A stretch of DNA of 64,000 nt from Planctomycetota bacterium (GTDB lineage: Bacteria; Planctomycetota; Phycisphaerae; UBA1845), in NCBI GenBank assembly GCA_016208685.1, contig JACQXM010000063.1:1-64000 (forward strand), given 5' to 3'. The notes beneath the pieces are model-generated. The model made no database searches. It was not told the DNA's origin and saw nothing but the letters and a program-made list of their open reading frames with translations. The translations under genes and the position numbers were made by a program. This document shows, piece by piece, positions 29,169-38,293 of this stretch (position 1 is the first letter of the stretch; every line of letters begins with the position of its first letter).

Positions 29169-29197
29169 TTGACGTGGAACCCGGCCGGATGTATCGT
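29169..29197 (+). promoter_or_regulatory. promoter of the HTH-receiver gene
   Basis: TTGACG (29169-29174) and TATCGT (29192-29197) are 17 nt apart, about 80 nt before the ATG at 29281. A consensus-like -35 with fair -10. Confidence 0.5.
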
Positions 29198-29280
29198 ATA
29201 GGAAACATGGGGGACATGGATAAGTTGCGGAGTATGAGGAATCGAGGGATCGGTTGCCGTAGAGACAAGGAAGGCGAACC

Positions 29281-29862
29281 ATGGCGAATTCCAGTACGAA
29301 GGAAGTCTTCACCACCGGTGAGGTCGCCCAGATCTGCAAGGTAAGCCAGCAGACCGTGATCCGCTGCTTCGACAACGGACGGCTGAAGGGCTTTCGCGTA
29401 CCCGGCTCGCGCTTTCGCCGGATACCGCGCGACGCACTCGTGTCCTTCATGAAAGCCAACAACATCCCGCTGGACCACCTGGAGACGGGCCGAAAACGGG
29501 TGCTGGTGGTCGACGATGACGAGGCCATTGTGGAGATGTTCACCGAGTTGCTGGAGCGTGACGGGCGTTTCGAATTCCGCACCGCGTCCAGCGGATACTC
29601 GGCGGGGATTCTGACGGAGCAGTTCCGCCCCGACATCCTGCTGCTCGACTACAAGTTGCCCGATATAAATGGCACGGCCGTGTGCCGGACGATCCGCGCC
29701 AACCCCAGTTTCGAGCACATGCGGATCATCGTGGTCAGCGGCGTCGCCGATCCGGACGAAATCCAGGACCTGATGGGCGCCGGCGCGGATGAATTCATCC
29801 GCAAGCCGTTCGACATCACCGAGGTGATTAACCGGATCGCCCAACTCGTCACCGCGGCGTGA
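29281..29862 (+). CDS. response regulator with N-terminal MerR/excisionase-like HTH
   Basis: This 193-residue protein has the DNA-binding part first. A helix-turn-helix of the excisionase type (~8-58) reads FTTGEVAQICKVSQQTVIRCFDN, followed by a GSRFRRIPRDAL wing. A complete receiver follows (~72-190), with acidic DDD at 78-80, phosphoacceptor D123, and the KPF loop. This is the reverse of the usual receiver-then-HTH order. It could be a phosphorylation-controlled transcription factor. AAGGAAGG upstream of the ATG is a good ribosome site. It heads a signalling cluster with the HDOD kinase and a degenerate receiver. Confidence 0.9.
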   Translation: MANSSTKEVFTTGEVAQICKVSQQTVIRCFDNGRLKGFRVPGSRFRRIPRDALVSFMKANNIPLDHLETGRKRVLVVDDDEAIVEMFTELLERDGRFEFRTASSGYSAGILTEQFRPDILLLDYKLPDINGTAVCRTIRANPSFEHMRIIVVSGVADPDEIQDLMGAGADEFIRKPFDITEVINRIAQLVTAA

Positions 29863-29982
29863 CATCAGCAGGGTCGTCGGGGCGTGGGGTCGAACGAGGG
29901 TCGTCCCGCCGTCGCGAGTTGGTGACGGCGGCCGCGGCTCACTGGCCTTTGGGGGCGCCGGCGGCGGCCGGCGATCGACGAC

Positions 29983-32265
29983 ATGGCTACCGAAACTCTG
30001 ACACGCGATGCCACCGAGTCCCTATGCCGGCAGCGGATCGAGCAGGTCCTCGCCGAGCTGGACCGACTTCCCACGTTGCCCGCGGTCGCCGCCCGGGTGT
30101 TGGGCCTTACCGCGTCTTCCGAGGCATCGGTGCGCGAGGTCGTGCAACTGATAGAGACCGACCCTTCGCTGGCCGCCGCCATGCTTCGACTCACTCGCCG
30201 CGCCGACCTGGGCGTCCGCCAGGAAGGCATGACGGTAGCCCGCGCGATCGGGCTGCTCGGTTTCAAAACCGTACGCAACGCCGTGCTGTCCGTGCAGATC
30301 TACGAGCTGCTGCCCCGCAGCGCCGACAACGATCGCGCGGCCGAGCTAAGGCGTGAACTCTGGAAGCACTCGCTCGCCGTCGCCGTCGTGGCCGACCTGC
30401 TGGAGGAACACGCCGCCGCGCGACGGCCCGGCGGTGACGCGTTCGTTTGCGGGCTGTTGCACGACATCGGCAAGCTGGCCCTCGAGGCGCGGTTTCCCAA
30501 GGGCTACGCCCGAGTGGTGGACGCGGTCGAACGCGACCGCGAGGCGATCTGCGACGCCGAACAGGCCGTCTTCGGACTTGACCACACCACCGCCGGCAAG
30601 CGTCTGGCGCTGCGCTGGGGGCTCCCCAAGCCCATTGTCGAGTGTATCTGGCTGCACCATCAGGCCCCCGCAGCCCTGCCGACCTCGGTCACCCGCGCGG
30701 ACCTCGTGGCGCTGACGCATCTGGCGAACGGGCTGGTGCACCGGCAACGGATCGGGTTCTGCCCGCCGACCGATCCCGCCGACATCGACGCGCTGACCGC
30801 GCGGCTGGGGCTTTCCGGGGAGCAGTTGGCACGGCTGTTGCGCAGCCTGCCTGAGCGCATGGTGCCGTACCTGGAGATCATCGGGCTGGAGGACAGCGCG
30901 GCGCGGCACCTGTATGCCGAGTCGCTGGCCAAGGCAAACCGTGAACTCGCCGACTTGAACGCGCGGGTGCTCGAGGCTAATCGCGCGCTGGAGGTTCGTG
31001 CTTCGTTTTTCGATGCGATCGAGTCGCTGAACGCGGAGCTGCACGAACACGCCGGGGTCGACGAGGTGTGCGCTGCGGCGGCGCAATGCGTAAGCGCCCT
31101 GGTGCAGGGCGCCCCGGCTCTTGCCCTGGTCGCGGATGAAGCCGTGTCCGACGTCGCAGCGGCGCACACGGTTGGCGCCGGTAGACCGGCAACGGCGCCC
31201 GCGGTGACGCTGCCGTCGGAGCTGCGCCAGGCCCTGGTGCAGGCGGCGCATGCAGGCACGATCGCGCCTTCGCCTGCGAACGAATCCCTGCGCGAGCTGT
31301 GGCGGCGTTACACCGGCGGCCCCGCCGTTGCGCCGCTCTGGATGGTCTCCCTGGCACGAAATGACTCCGTCGTGGTCCTGCTGTTCGCGGCGGAGGGTGA
31401 ACCGGTGGAGCGCCTCGCGGGCGCCCGCACCGAGTGGCAGGCGATTGGCATCGCCATCCTGCTCTCCGCCACCTGGGCCCGGGCCAAGCGCGCCTCGGAA
31501 CGCACGAACGAGGAACTGCTCGATCTGCACCGCCGGTTCCGCGCCGCCGAGGGTGAGTCCGTGCGCACGCGCTCCGTCGCCATGGTGGGGGAGATGGCGG
31601 CCGGGGCGGCGCACGAGTTGAACACTCCGCTCGCCGTGATCTCCGGCCGGGCGCAGATGTTGCTTCAGGAAGAGAGCGACCCCGGACGCGAACGGGCGCT
31701 GAAGATCATCGTGGAACAGACGCAGACCGCGGCGGCCATCGTGACCGATCTGATGAATTTCGCCAAACCCGACCACCCGCAACCGGTCTTGCAGCGCGTG
31801 GGCGAAGTGCTGGAAACCCTCTGCCAGCATTGGCGGACGCAGGGTTCGCTTGCGCCCGGGCAGCTTCGCCGGACGGCGGCCGATCCCGATGCGGTGGTCT
31901 ACTGCGACCCGCGTCAGCTCCGCGAGATTCTGGACGCCCTGGTTCGCAACGCCCTGGATTTCACCACGCCGGAGCGCCGCAGCGTGGAGGTCAACTCACC
32001 CTCCCGCTCGTCCGATGAGACAGTCCGGTTCATCGTCCGGGACAACGGCGCCGGCATGGCGCCGGAGGTTCTGGAGCACGCGGTGGATCCGTTTTTCTCG
32101 CACCGCACCGCAGGCCGCGGCCGCGGGCTTGGTCTTTCGCGTGCGTTCCGGCTCGCGGAGTTTAACGGCGGACGGTTATGGCTGGACTCGACACCGCAAG
32201 CGGGCACAACGGTGACCGTGGAGTTGCCCGCGGCGCCGCCGCACAACCATCTTCAGCCGCATTAG
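29983..32265 (+). CDS. HDOD-domain sensor histidine kinase
   Basis: This 760-residue soluble protein begins with an HDOD domain (~20-230), which retains an intact HD pair in LLHDIGKLAL; many HDOD proteins have lost it. A GAF-like region (~340-510) follows, then a HisKA domain with H544 in GAAHELNTPLAVISG. A HATPase follows with DNGAGMA and RGRGLGLS boxes. No membrane helix is seen, so the signal is cytoplasmic. Neighbouring receivers on both sides are candidate partners, though the downstream one cannot be phosphorylated normally. Confidence 0.93.
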   Translation: MATETLTRDATESLCRQRIEQVLAELDRLPTLPAVAARVLGLTASSEASVREVVQLIETDPSLAAAMLRLTRRADLGVRQEGMTVARAIGLLGFKTVRNAVLSVQIYELLPRSADNDRAAELRRELWKHSLAVAVVADLLEEHAAARRPGGDAFVCGLLHDIGKLALEARFPKGYARVVDAVERDREAICDAEQAVFGLDHTTAGKRLALRWGLPKPIVECIWLHHQAPAALPTSVTRADLVALTHLANGLVHRQRIGFCPPTDPADIDALTARLGLSGEQLARLLRSLPERMVPYLEIIGLEDSAARHLYAESLAKANRELADLNARVLEANRALEVRASFFDAIESLNAELHEHAGVDEVCAAAAQCVSALVQGAPALALVADEAVSDVAAAHTVGAGRPATAPAVTLPSELRQALVQAAHAGTIAPSPANESLRELWRRYTGGPAVAPLWMVSLARNDSVVVLLFAAEGEPVERLAGARTEWQAIGIAILLSATWARAKRASERTNEELLDLHRRFRAAEGESVRTRSVAMVGEMAAGAAHELNTPLAVISGRAQMLLQEESDPGRERALKIIVEQTQTAAAIVTDLMNFAKPDHPQPVLQRVGEVLETLCQHWRTQGSLAPGQLRRTAADPDAVVYCDPRQLREILDALVRNALDFTTPERRSVEVNSPSRSSDETVRFIVRDNGAGMAPEVLEHAVDPFFSHRTAGRGRGLGLSRAFRLAEFNGGRLWLDSTPQAGTTVTVELPAAPPHNHLQPH

Positions 32266-32294
32266 GCCGTCCCGCGCGTCCGCATTCCGACTGG

Positions 32295-32300
32295 TACACT
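32295..32300 (+). promoter_or_regulatory. possible -10 box between kinase and degenerate receiver
   Basis: TACACT lies 30 nt after the kinase stop and ~195 nt before the receiver start, and no good -35 is visible. The 229-bp gap has no gene. Confidence 0.25.
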
Positions 32301-32494
32301 CTCAGCCGCCAAGCCTTGCTTCCCGCCGAGGTCGATCGCCGCTGCGCCGCGCCCGAGCTCGCCTGGCGGCGGGGCAACAGCGGTGCCTTGCGGCAGCCCC
32401 ATGCCCACGATCTGGCGAAAGGCGCGTCCGCCCGTTCCGCCGCTCTTGCTGGTGCCGGCACGGGTGATGACACCTCGCAAGGGGGTGCGGCGGG

Positions 32495-33073
32495 ATGAAC
32501 CGGCGAGCGCCAAAAATCCTCCTGGTCGAACCGGAGCCGGATCTCGTCGAGCTGTTTGTGGCCGCCTTCGCGCAGCGCTTCGACGCACAGATTACCTGCG
32601 TTTGCGGCGTAGAGGCCGCCCTGGACGTTACGCTGGTCACGCCGCATGACGTGGTCATTGCCGAGCTTCGTCTCGAGGACGGAAACGGACTTCAGCTCAC
32701 CGAACGCCTGGCCTCGCTGAGCGGCGCCCCTGTGGTTCTGACAGCGCGCGACTTGGAGGCCGCCGATGCCGTAGAGGCGCTGCGCCTGGGCGTCCGTGAC
32801 CTGCTCATCAAGCCGTTTCCCATCGTTCACCTGCTCGATGCCGTGGACCGTGCCCTCCGCGCGGGGCAGACGGAGCGCGCCCGACTGGCACGCTATCGCC
32901 GGATGCGCGAGCTGGTGCGTCACGTCATCCGTGACCGCCGCGACCTCAACCGCCGTGTCGAGCTCATCTGCCGCGACCTGGTGGGCGCGCATCAGCGGTT
33001 GGTGCACCGCGTGCTGGCGATCCAAGACGGCCGCAAGGAAGTCACGCCCGCGCCGCCCGTGCCAACCGCGTAG
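32495..33073 (+). CDS. degenerate (pseudo-)receiver protein
   Basis: This 192-residue protein has a receiver fold (~6-125) with the switch Thr (T83) and Lys (K106 in LIKPF) kept. The phosphoacceptor position is E57 in VVIAELRL instead of Asp, and the acidic pair after the first strand is E12-P13 instead of Asp-Asp. Glu at this site often mimics the phosphorylated state, so the protein may be locked on. The C-terminal ~70 residues are basic and helical and probably an output or dimer helix; they are not a recognised DNA-binding domain. AAGGGGG precedes the ATG. Confidence 0.82.
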   Translation: MNRRAPKILLVEPEPDLVELFVAAFAQRFDAQITCVCGVEAALDVTLVTPHDVVIAELRLEDGNGLQLTERLASLSGAPVVLTARDLEAADAVEALRLGVRDLLIKPFPIVHLLDAVDRALRAGQTERARLARYRRMRELVRHVIRDRRDLNRRVELICRDLVGAHQRLVHRVLAIQDGRKEVTPAPPVPTA

Positions 33074-33257
33074 CTCAGGCGGCGGGTTTCGACGCCCCAT
33101 CGAGCCTCTCGCAATCCTGCACAACGCGCCGAAGGCCCCGGGGAGGCGCAGCATTCCGCCCGGTGATCTGACCGCATCGGATCCGCCGCTCCCTGCCGCA
33201 CCATGCGGGCGAGGCGTCGCCGAACGTGGCCCCATCGGTCACGCCGCCCCGCGTCCG

Positions 33258-33980
33258 TCAGGCATACGTTGTCGGATCGGGAACCCCGGCCTCCGCGAAC
33301 CCCCGCTTCCGGAGCACGCAACTTTCGCACAGCCCGCAGGCCGCCCCCGCCGTCGTCGGATCGTAACAACTGTGGGTCAGTGAGTAGTCGACTCCCAGGC
33401 GCAATCCCTCGCGAATGGTCTCCGCCTTGGACAGGTGAATCAGCGGCGCGTGAATGCGGATGTCCGCGCCTTCGACCCCCGCCCTGGTCGCCAGTCGCGC
33501 CAGGCGTTCGAACGCATCGATGAACGCCGGCCGGCAATCCGGGTAACCGGAGTAGTCCACGGCGCTGACGCCGATAAACAGGTCGCAAGCGCCGACCGAC
33601 TCCGCGTACGCCAGCGCGAACGCCAGGAAGATGGTATTGCGTGCGGGAACGTAGGTGATGGGGATTTCGGGCGGACGCTCTCCGACCAGACCCGGCTTCG
33701 GAACGTCAATGGCGTCGGTCAGCGCCGAGCCGCCGAAAGCCCGCAAGTCAATTCGCTGCAACACGTGCCGCGCGACGCCAAGGTGGGCCGCCACCCGTGC
33801 TGCCGCGCCAAGCTCAACCGCGTGTCGTTGTCCGTAGTCAAAGGACAGGGCGAAGATTGCGAACCCGTGCTCGCGGGCGATGGCGGCCGTCGTCGCCGAA
33901 TCCACGCCTCCGGAGAGGAGCACCACGCCCCGTCCTCGGGAATCGCGGGAGTTGCGGGTCGAGACGCCTTCAGTGTCCAT
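33258..33980 (-). CDS. queC: 7-cyano-7-deazaguanine synthase QueC
   Basis: This 240-residue enzyme converts carboxy-deazaguanine to preQ0 with ATP and ammonia in queuosine synthesis. The PP-loop [28 protein letters not shown], and the zinc-binding cysteines in the C-terminal SCYDP...[11 protein letters not shown] region are all present. Other queuosine genes are not in the window. It converges with the degenerate receiver and is divergent from the exported peroxiredoxin-like gene. No preQ1 riboswitch was found upstream. Confidence 0.95.
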   Translation of the reverse strand: MDTEGVSTRNSRDSRGRGVVLLSGGVDSATTAAIAREHGFAIFALSFDYGQRHAVELGAAARVAAHLGVARHVLQRIDLRAFGGSALTDAIDVPKPGLVGERPPEIPITYVPARNTIFLAFALAYAESVGACDLFIGVSAVDYSGYPDCRPAFIDAFERLARLATRAGVEGADIRIHAPLIHLSKAETIREGLRLGVDYSLTHSCYDPTTAGAACGLCESCVLRKRGFAEAGVPDPTTYA

Positions 33981-34315
33981 GACTTTTCTGTTCCGTCCCT
34001 GCTTTTTGGTGCTCCGGAGCGGCGCCGGCGGCCGAGGAGTCTACCCCATGATGGTCGGCGCGGCGAACCAGGGGACCGCCGGCCGGAGCCCTCGGCGTTG
34101 CCCACGGGCGGAGACGTGTCGGACCTTACTCGCGTTGACCTTCCCGCGAAGTGCCGCCGGGTGGCTCCTTTGCTACACCTGCGTAACAACCAGGCCGGAA
34201 CATTACCACGCCATTGCGTCGGCACGATAGAGCGATAGACTTCGCGCCTTCCTTCAAAACGAACGAACGTGAGTTCGTTGAACAGGTAGTAACTCTTTTT
34301 CGGAGATGCAACCAG
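33981..34315. other. 335-bp divergent intergenic region with a 5' leader hairpin
   Basis: No gene is seen. Near the right side, 34262-34279 forms AACGAAC-GTGA-GTTCGTT: a 7-bp stem capped by a GNRA-type tetraloop, 37 nt before the ATG of the exported peroxiredoxin-like gene. It could be an mRNA leader structure. Confidence 0.4.
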
Positions 34316-35032
34316 ATGAGTGTACGCAGTCGTTGGATCACAGCCGTTGTGTTGTTGATCGCGGTTCCGGTATGGGCGCAGGCGAATCAGCCCAAGCCCG
34401 CGGACAAGCCCGCCGCCGAGAAGGCCCCGGCGGACAAGACGCCTCCGGCCCCCGCCAAGACCGAGAAGCCCGCTGACAAGCCTGCGGCACCGGCCGCCAC
34501 CGCCTCCACCGGCGCGCCGACCATTGGCAAGCCCGCCCCCGATTTCGCGCTCATGGACATCGACGGCAAGGAAACCAAGCTGTCGTCGTTCAAAGGCAAG
34601 GTCGTGGTGCTGGAGTGGGTGAACCACGAGTGCCCGGTGTGCAATCGCCACATCAAGGGCAAGACGGCCTCGAACGTGATGGCGAAGTTCAAGGACAAGC
34701 CGGTGGTGTGGCTGGGCGTTGACTCCAGTAACTTCTGTGAGACCAAGAAGGAGTCCATCAAGAAGTGGCACAAGGACAACGGCCTGACCTTCCCGATTCT
34801 GCTCGATGCTCCGGGCAAGGTTGGCAAGTCCTACGGCGCCAAGACCACGCCGCACGTGTTCGTCATCGACCAGACCGGCAACCTCGCCTATCAGGGCGCC
34901 ATGGATGATGACGCGGAAGGCAACAAGGAGAAGAAGAAGAACTACGTCGAGGAGGCGATCAACGCGCTGCTCAGCGGCTCGACCGTCGCCACCACGACCA
35001 CCCAGCCCTACGGCTGCAACGTCAAGTACTAG
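34316..35032 (+). CDS. exported AhpC/TlpA-like redoxin
   Basis: This 238-residue protein has a signal peptide (~1-22, ending PVWAQA). A Lys/Pro/Ala-rich linker (~23-65) follows, then a thioredoxin/peroxiredoxin fold. The fold starts GKPAPDFALMDIDGKE and has the active site HECPVCNRH, with the cis-Pro in TTPHVFVID. It probably reduces peroxide or disulfides outside the cytoplasm. The C-terminal ~20 residues are Thr-rich with a final Cys. GGAG at 34302 supports the ATG at 34316. A strong Rho-independent terminator follows. Confidence 0.88.
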   Translation: MSVRSRWITAVVLLIAVPVWAQANQPKPADKPAAEKAPADKTPPAPAKTEKPADKPAAPAATASTGAPTIGKPAPDFALMDIDGKETKLSSFKGKVVVLEWVNHECPVCNRHIKGKTASNVMAKFKDKPVVWLGVDSSNFCETKKESIKKWHKDNGLTFPILLDAPGKVGKSYGAKTTPHVFVIDQTGNLAYQGAMDDDAEGNKEKKKNYVEEAINALLSGSTVATTTTQPYGCNVKY

Positions 35033-35088
35033 GACGATGCGCGGGCGCGCCCCCGCGGCGCGTGCTGCCCTTGTTTCTCGCGGTTACG

Positions 35089-35129
35089 CCGGTCCGGTGA
35101 GTCTTGCGCTTGCCGGACCGGTTCTTTTT
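35089..35129 (+). terminator. Rho-independent terminator
   Basis: The perfect 9-bp stem CCGGTCCGG / CCGGACCGG (35089-35097 and 35113-35121) with a 15-nt loop is followed by TTCTTTTT. It lies ~57 bp after the redoxin stop. Confidence 0.88.
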
Positions 35130-35168
35130 GCAGACTCGACGATGGCGGCGCTGGGAAGGGAAAGCCCA

Positions 35169-35198
35169 TTGGTCGCGTCGCGGCGCGTATCCTATAAT
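35169..35198 (+). promoter_or_regulatory. promoter of the DUF362 gene
   Basis: TTGGTC (35169-35174) and a perfect TATAAT (35193-35198) are 18 nt apart, about 100 nt upstream of the ATG at 35300. Confidence 0.6.
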
Positions 35199-35299
35199 GT
35201 GACTGAGGCGGAAGGTGGGCGGCGGCCGGGCCCGGTCGCGCCTGGTTCGATCATCACCGCTCCCGGCGCCGGAGCGATACAAGAACGGGTAAGCAGTCC

Positions 35300-36583
35300 A
35301 TGACGCATTCGAGAGTCGCTGTCGTACGTACGTCTCCGGCCACGGTTCTGGAGGATTACCACCGGCTGATGAACCTGGCGGGTTACCAGGAGGTGGTCGC
35401 CAGAGACGCGGACACGGCGCTGAAGGTGAACATCAGTTGGCACTTCTTCTACCCCGGCTCGTCCACCACGCCGTGGCAGCTCGAGGGTGTCATCCGCGCC
35501 CTGCTCCGCGACGGCTACGACCGGCATCTCCTCCATGCCTGCCACAACCGCACGGTGGTGATCGACGCCCGCCTGGGAGAACGGGAGAACAAGCAGGTGC
35601 AGGTGGTCGAGGCGCACGGGCTGCGGAACGTGCACCTGTACGAGCCGAGCGAAGAGTGGGTCCACATCCGCGACGCCGTGGGCGCACTGGCCGACAAGTT
35701 TCTGTGTCTTAACGAAGTATATCCCCGGGGTTTCAGCATTCCCCGGCGCTTTCTCGGGGAGAACGTGATTCACCTGCCCACGGTGAAGACCCACGTGTTC
35801 ACCACCATGACCGGTGCCATGAAGAACGCCTTCGGCGGGCTGCTCAACGAGCGTCGCCACTGGACGCACCCGGTCATCCACGAGACGCTCGTCGACCTGC
35901 TGATGATCCAACAGAAAATTCACCGCGGCGTCTTCGCGGTGATGGATGGAACGTTCGCCGGCGACGGCCCCGGCCCGCGCTGCATGATCCCCCACGTCAA
36001 GAACGTGCTGCTGGCCTCCGCCGATCAGGTCGCCATCGACGCCGCGGCCGCCAGGCTCATGGGGTTCGATCCGCTGCGCGACGTGAAGTTCATCCGGCTG
36101 GCGCATGAACTGGGCCTGGGGTGCGGCGACCCGGCGCAAATCGAGTTCGTGGGGGACGCGGAAGCCATCGCGGAAAACTGGCACTTCGTGGGTCCGTTCC
36201 ACCAGATGACTTTCGCGGCCCGCATGCAGCATCATATCTACTGGGGCCGTTTGAAACGCTTCGTGGAATGGTCACTGAAGACCTGGCTTGCCCCCTGGGC
36301 GTATATCGCCAGTGTCATCTACCACGATTCCTTCTGGTATCCCGTTCTGGGCCGGGCGCGTCTGCGCCAGGCGCTGCGCAGCTCCTGGGGGCGCCTTTTT
36401 CAGAACTTCGAAAACGCCAAGCCCGACGCCACGGGCTATCCCGACGTGGGACAGGAGATACCGGGACTTGTCCGCGGGTTCTTGCGGCTCTCGTGGATGG
36501 CGCTGAAGATCCTGGGGACGTGCATCAAAGAGGCGCCCGAGGTGGCGGCGCGCCGCCGCAAACGGGCCGAACCCGCGGCCTGA
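35300..36583 (+). CDS. DUF362 domain protein
   Basis: This 427-residue protein matches the DUF362 family. The segments LKVNISWHFFYPGSSTTPWQLEGVI, VIHLPTVKTHVFTTMTGAMKNAFGGLL and VMDGTFAGDGPGPR are typical. The family is widespread, often fused to ferredoxins, and poorly characterised; some members carry Fe-S clusters. This one has no CxxCxxC ferredoxin motif. It has a basic, Trp-rich C-terminal ~110 residues that may touch the membrane. It stands alone between two intergenic elements. Confidence 0.85.
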   Translation: MTHSRVAVVRTSPATVLEDYHRLMNLAGYQEVVARDADTALKVNISWHFFYPGSSTTPWQLEGVIRALLRDGYDRHLLHACHNRTVVIDARLGERENKQVQVVEAHGLRNVHLYEPSEEWVHIRDAVGALADKFLCLNEVYPRGFSIPRRFLGENVIHLPTVKTHVFTTMTGAMKNAFGGLLNERRHWTHPVIHETLVDLLMIQQKIHRGVFAVMDGTFAGDGPGPRCMIPHVKNVLLASADQVAIDAAAARLMGFDPLRDVKFIRLAHELGLGCGDPAQIEFVGDAEAIAENWHFVGPFHQMTFAARMQHHIYWGRLKRFVEWSLKTWLAPWAYIASVIYHDSFWYPVLGRARLRQALRSSWGRLFQNFENAKPDATGYPDVGQEIPGLVRGFLRLSWMALKILGTCIKEAPEVAARRRKRAEPAA

Positions 36584-36632
36584 CCACTCGCGGTGCGCCG
36601 TTGAGCCTCCGTGGGACGGCTGGCGCATTCCC

Positions 36633-36801
36633 AACGCGGCCGCGAGGGCCGCAACCAAAACCGGCCCACATAGGGCGCCGCCGCGAATGTCGGATGCTGA
36701 ATTCGGAACGCTGAAGGGGCGGTTCGTCGCCGTGCAACGGAACCGTTTTCGTGCACAAGAAGGTGCGCGCAGAATGCAACCATCTTCCGCCGTAAGGAAC
36801 T
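36633..36801. repeat. ~170-bp direct repeat, copy 1
   Basis: This segment starts AACGCGGCCGCGAGGGCCGCAA, contains GATGCTGAATTCGGAA and GTGCACAAGAAGGTGCGCGC, and ends GTAAGGAACT. A close copy lies at 38292-38461, on the other side of the exported cohesin-like gene. No terminal inverted repeats or ORF are visible. The rest of 36584-36961 holds only the promoter of that gene. Confidence 0.85.
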
Positions 36802-36893
36802 GATCGGCCTACAGGCCACATCAAGATCGGCCCGCCCTGCCAACACTCCCTCGACCCGTAACCCGCGCCCGCAAACGCATGCCGCTCGTGTAC

Positions 36894-36922
36894 TTGCCCT
36901 GCCGGCTTGCCATCGATACAAT
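36894..36922 (+). promoter_or_regulatory. promoter of the cohesin-like protein gene
   Basis: TTGCCC (36894-36899) and TACAAT (36917-36922) are 17 nt apart; the ATG at 36962 follows with AAGGAGG at 36946-36952. Confidence 0.6.
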
Positions 36923-36961
36923 GGCCTCGACCGGTGAGCCATTGCAAGGAGGGTGGGGAGA

Positions 36962-38293
36962 ATGGTCCGAACGCGACGGGCTTGGGGTACCTTCTGGGCT
37001 TTTACTGCCGTCGCCGTCGGGCTCGGCGTACCGCCTGCGCCGGCCCAGCCCGGGCACAGTCTTTGCCTTGATGTCGAACACGGGTGTTTTGACTTTGTCG
37101 ATGCCACCGTGACTCTGGGGGCGGGCGCCGTTCCCATTGTCGGGGCGCAGTTCACCGTTCACTACGACCCCTCGGTGCTTGATTTTGTGGATATCAGCCC
37201 TGGCCGGGAGTGCGATCTCGCATCACCGTTTACGTTACAGGTCTATGTGGATGTCGACGAACAGGCAGGCCGTGTCTTCTACGCCGTGGGAGTGAACCGC
37301 TTCGTCGGAAACCCGGGCGCCGTCGGTCCGGCGACATTGGCTTGCCTGCGCTTTATTCAGACGGGCACCGCCGATACCCAACTCTGCATCACCAACGAAC
37401 CGAACCCCATGGAGACCCTGCTCTCCGATGAATCGGGGTTCCCGGTTCCGGTTTCCAACGCCCAGGATTGCCCCACCGCCGCGCCGCCGCCGGCACTGGC
37501 CTGCGTGTACTTCGAGGTTGACGAAAACTGCGTTTGCACTCCCAACACCACCGATTGCTCCGCGCTCACCACGGCCTGCCAGGAGGGCGTGTGCAACGCC
37601 GACACCGGGCGGTGCGACATAGTCGTCATCAACGAGGGCGGCCCATGCGATGACGGCAACTCATGCACGACGGTGGACCTTTGCGCCCAGGGTGCGTGCG
37701 TGGGCAGAGAATGTGCCAACCCGAGTCTGTGCGTCACGGCGGACGACGAGTGCAAAGTGCCCGAAGGCACCGGCCAGGTGACGGTACGCATGGGCGCCGG
37801 CGATCCCTTCATCATTGGGGCGCAGGTCGTACTGTCCTACGACCCGGCGGCACTTCAGATCGTCTCCATCCAGCCGGGCGCATTTTGCGATCCGACGTCG
37901 CCGTTCTCGCAGCAGGTCATCAAGCGCATCGACACCGTCGCGGGGCGGATTTTCTACGGTGTCGCCGTGCCCTTCGGCGACCCGGGCACGCAAGGTCCGG
38001 CCACCGTCGCCTGCATCACCTTCCGCGTGGTGGGCATGCCCAACGGACCCGTCTGTCTGGTGACCGGGGTCAACCCCGTCCTCACGTTCTTCGCGGACGC
38101 GAATGGTCAGCGCGTGTCCGTGGACAACACCGAGGACTGTGCCGACAACCTGCCGCCGCCGGCGCTTTCATGCGACGACATGTGCATCCCGGTTCCGGCG
38201 CTATCGGCCTGGGGACTGCTGGTGCTTGCCCTCGCCCTTCTCACGGCGCAGCAGGTGGCATTCGGCCACCGGCAACCACATGCAGGCCGCTAA
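36962..38293 (+). CDS. exported protein with two cohesin-like domains and an IPTL-CTERM-like tail
   Basis: This 443-residue protein has a signal peptide (~1-29, ending PPAPAQ). Two similar cohesin-like beta domains follow, ~residues 30-175 and ~265-405. Both contain GAQ(F/V)x(V/L)xYDPxxLxxxxIxPG and GR(V/I)FY(A/G)V. Between them is a Cys-rich segment of the CDDGNSCTTVDLCAQGACVG kind. The C-terminus, IPVPALSAWGLLVLALALL then basic residues, resembles an IPTL-CTERM sorting signal: motif, helix, basic end. Cohesin-like domains bind dockerins in cellulosomes; dockerin-like proteins are encoded at 46-52 kb, so a surface complex is imaginable. AAGGAGG supports the start. Confidence 0.82.
   Translation: MVRTRRAWGTFWAFTAVAVGLGVPPAPAQPGHSLCLDVEHGCFDFVDATVTLGAGAVPIVGAQFTVHYDPSVLDFVDISPGRECDLASPFTLQVYVDVDEQAGRVFYAVGVNRFVGNPGAVGPATLACLRFIQTGTADTQLCITNEPNPMETLLSDESGFPVPVSNAQDCPTAAPPPALACVYFEVDENCVCTPNTTDCSALTTACQEGVCNADTGRCDIVVINEGGPCDDGNSCTTVDLCAQGACVGRECANPSLCVTADDECKVPEGTGQVTVRMGAGDPFIIGAQVVLSYDPAALQIVSIQPGAFCDPTSPFSQQVIKRIDTVAGRIFYGVAVPFGDPGTQGPATVACITFRVVGMPNGPVCLVTGVNPVLTFFADANGQRVSVDNTEDCADNLPPPALSCDDMCIPVPALSAWGLLVLALALLTAQQVAFGHRQPHAGR

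Noticed and set aside
33981..34200. preQ1 riboswitch upstream of queC
   Set aside because: No short stem followed by the A-rich tail and pseudoknot of preQ1 aptamers was found.
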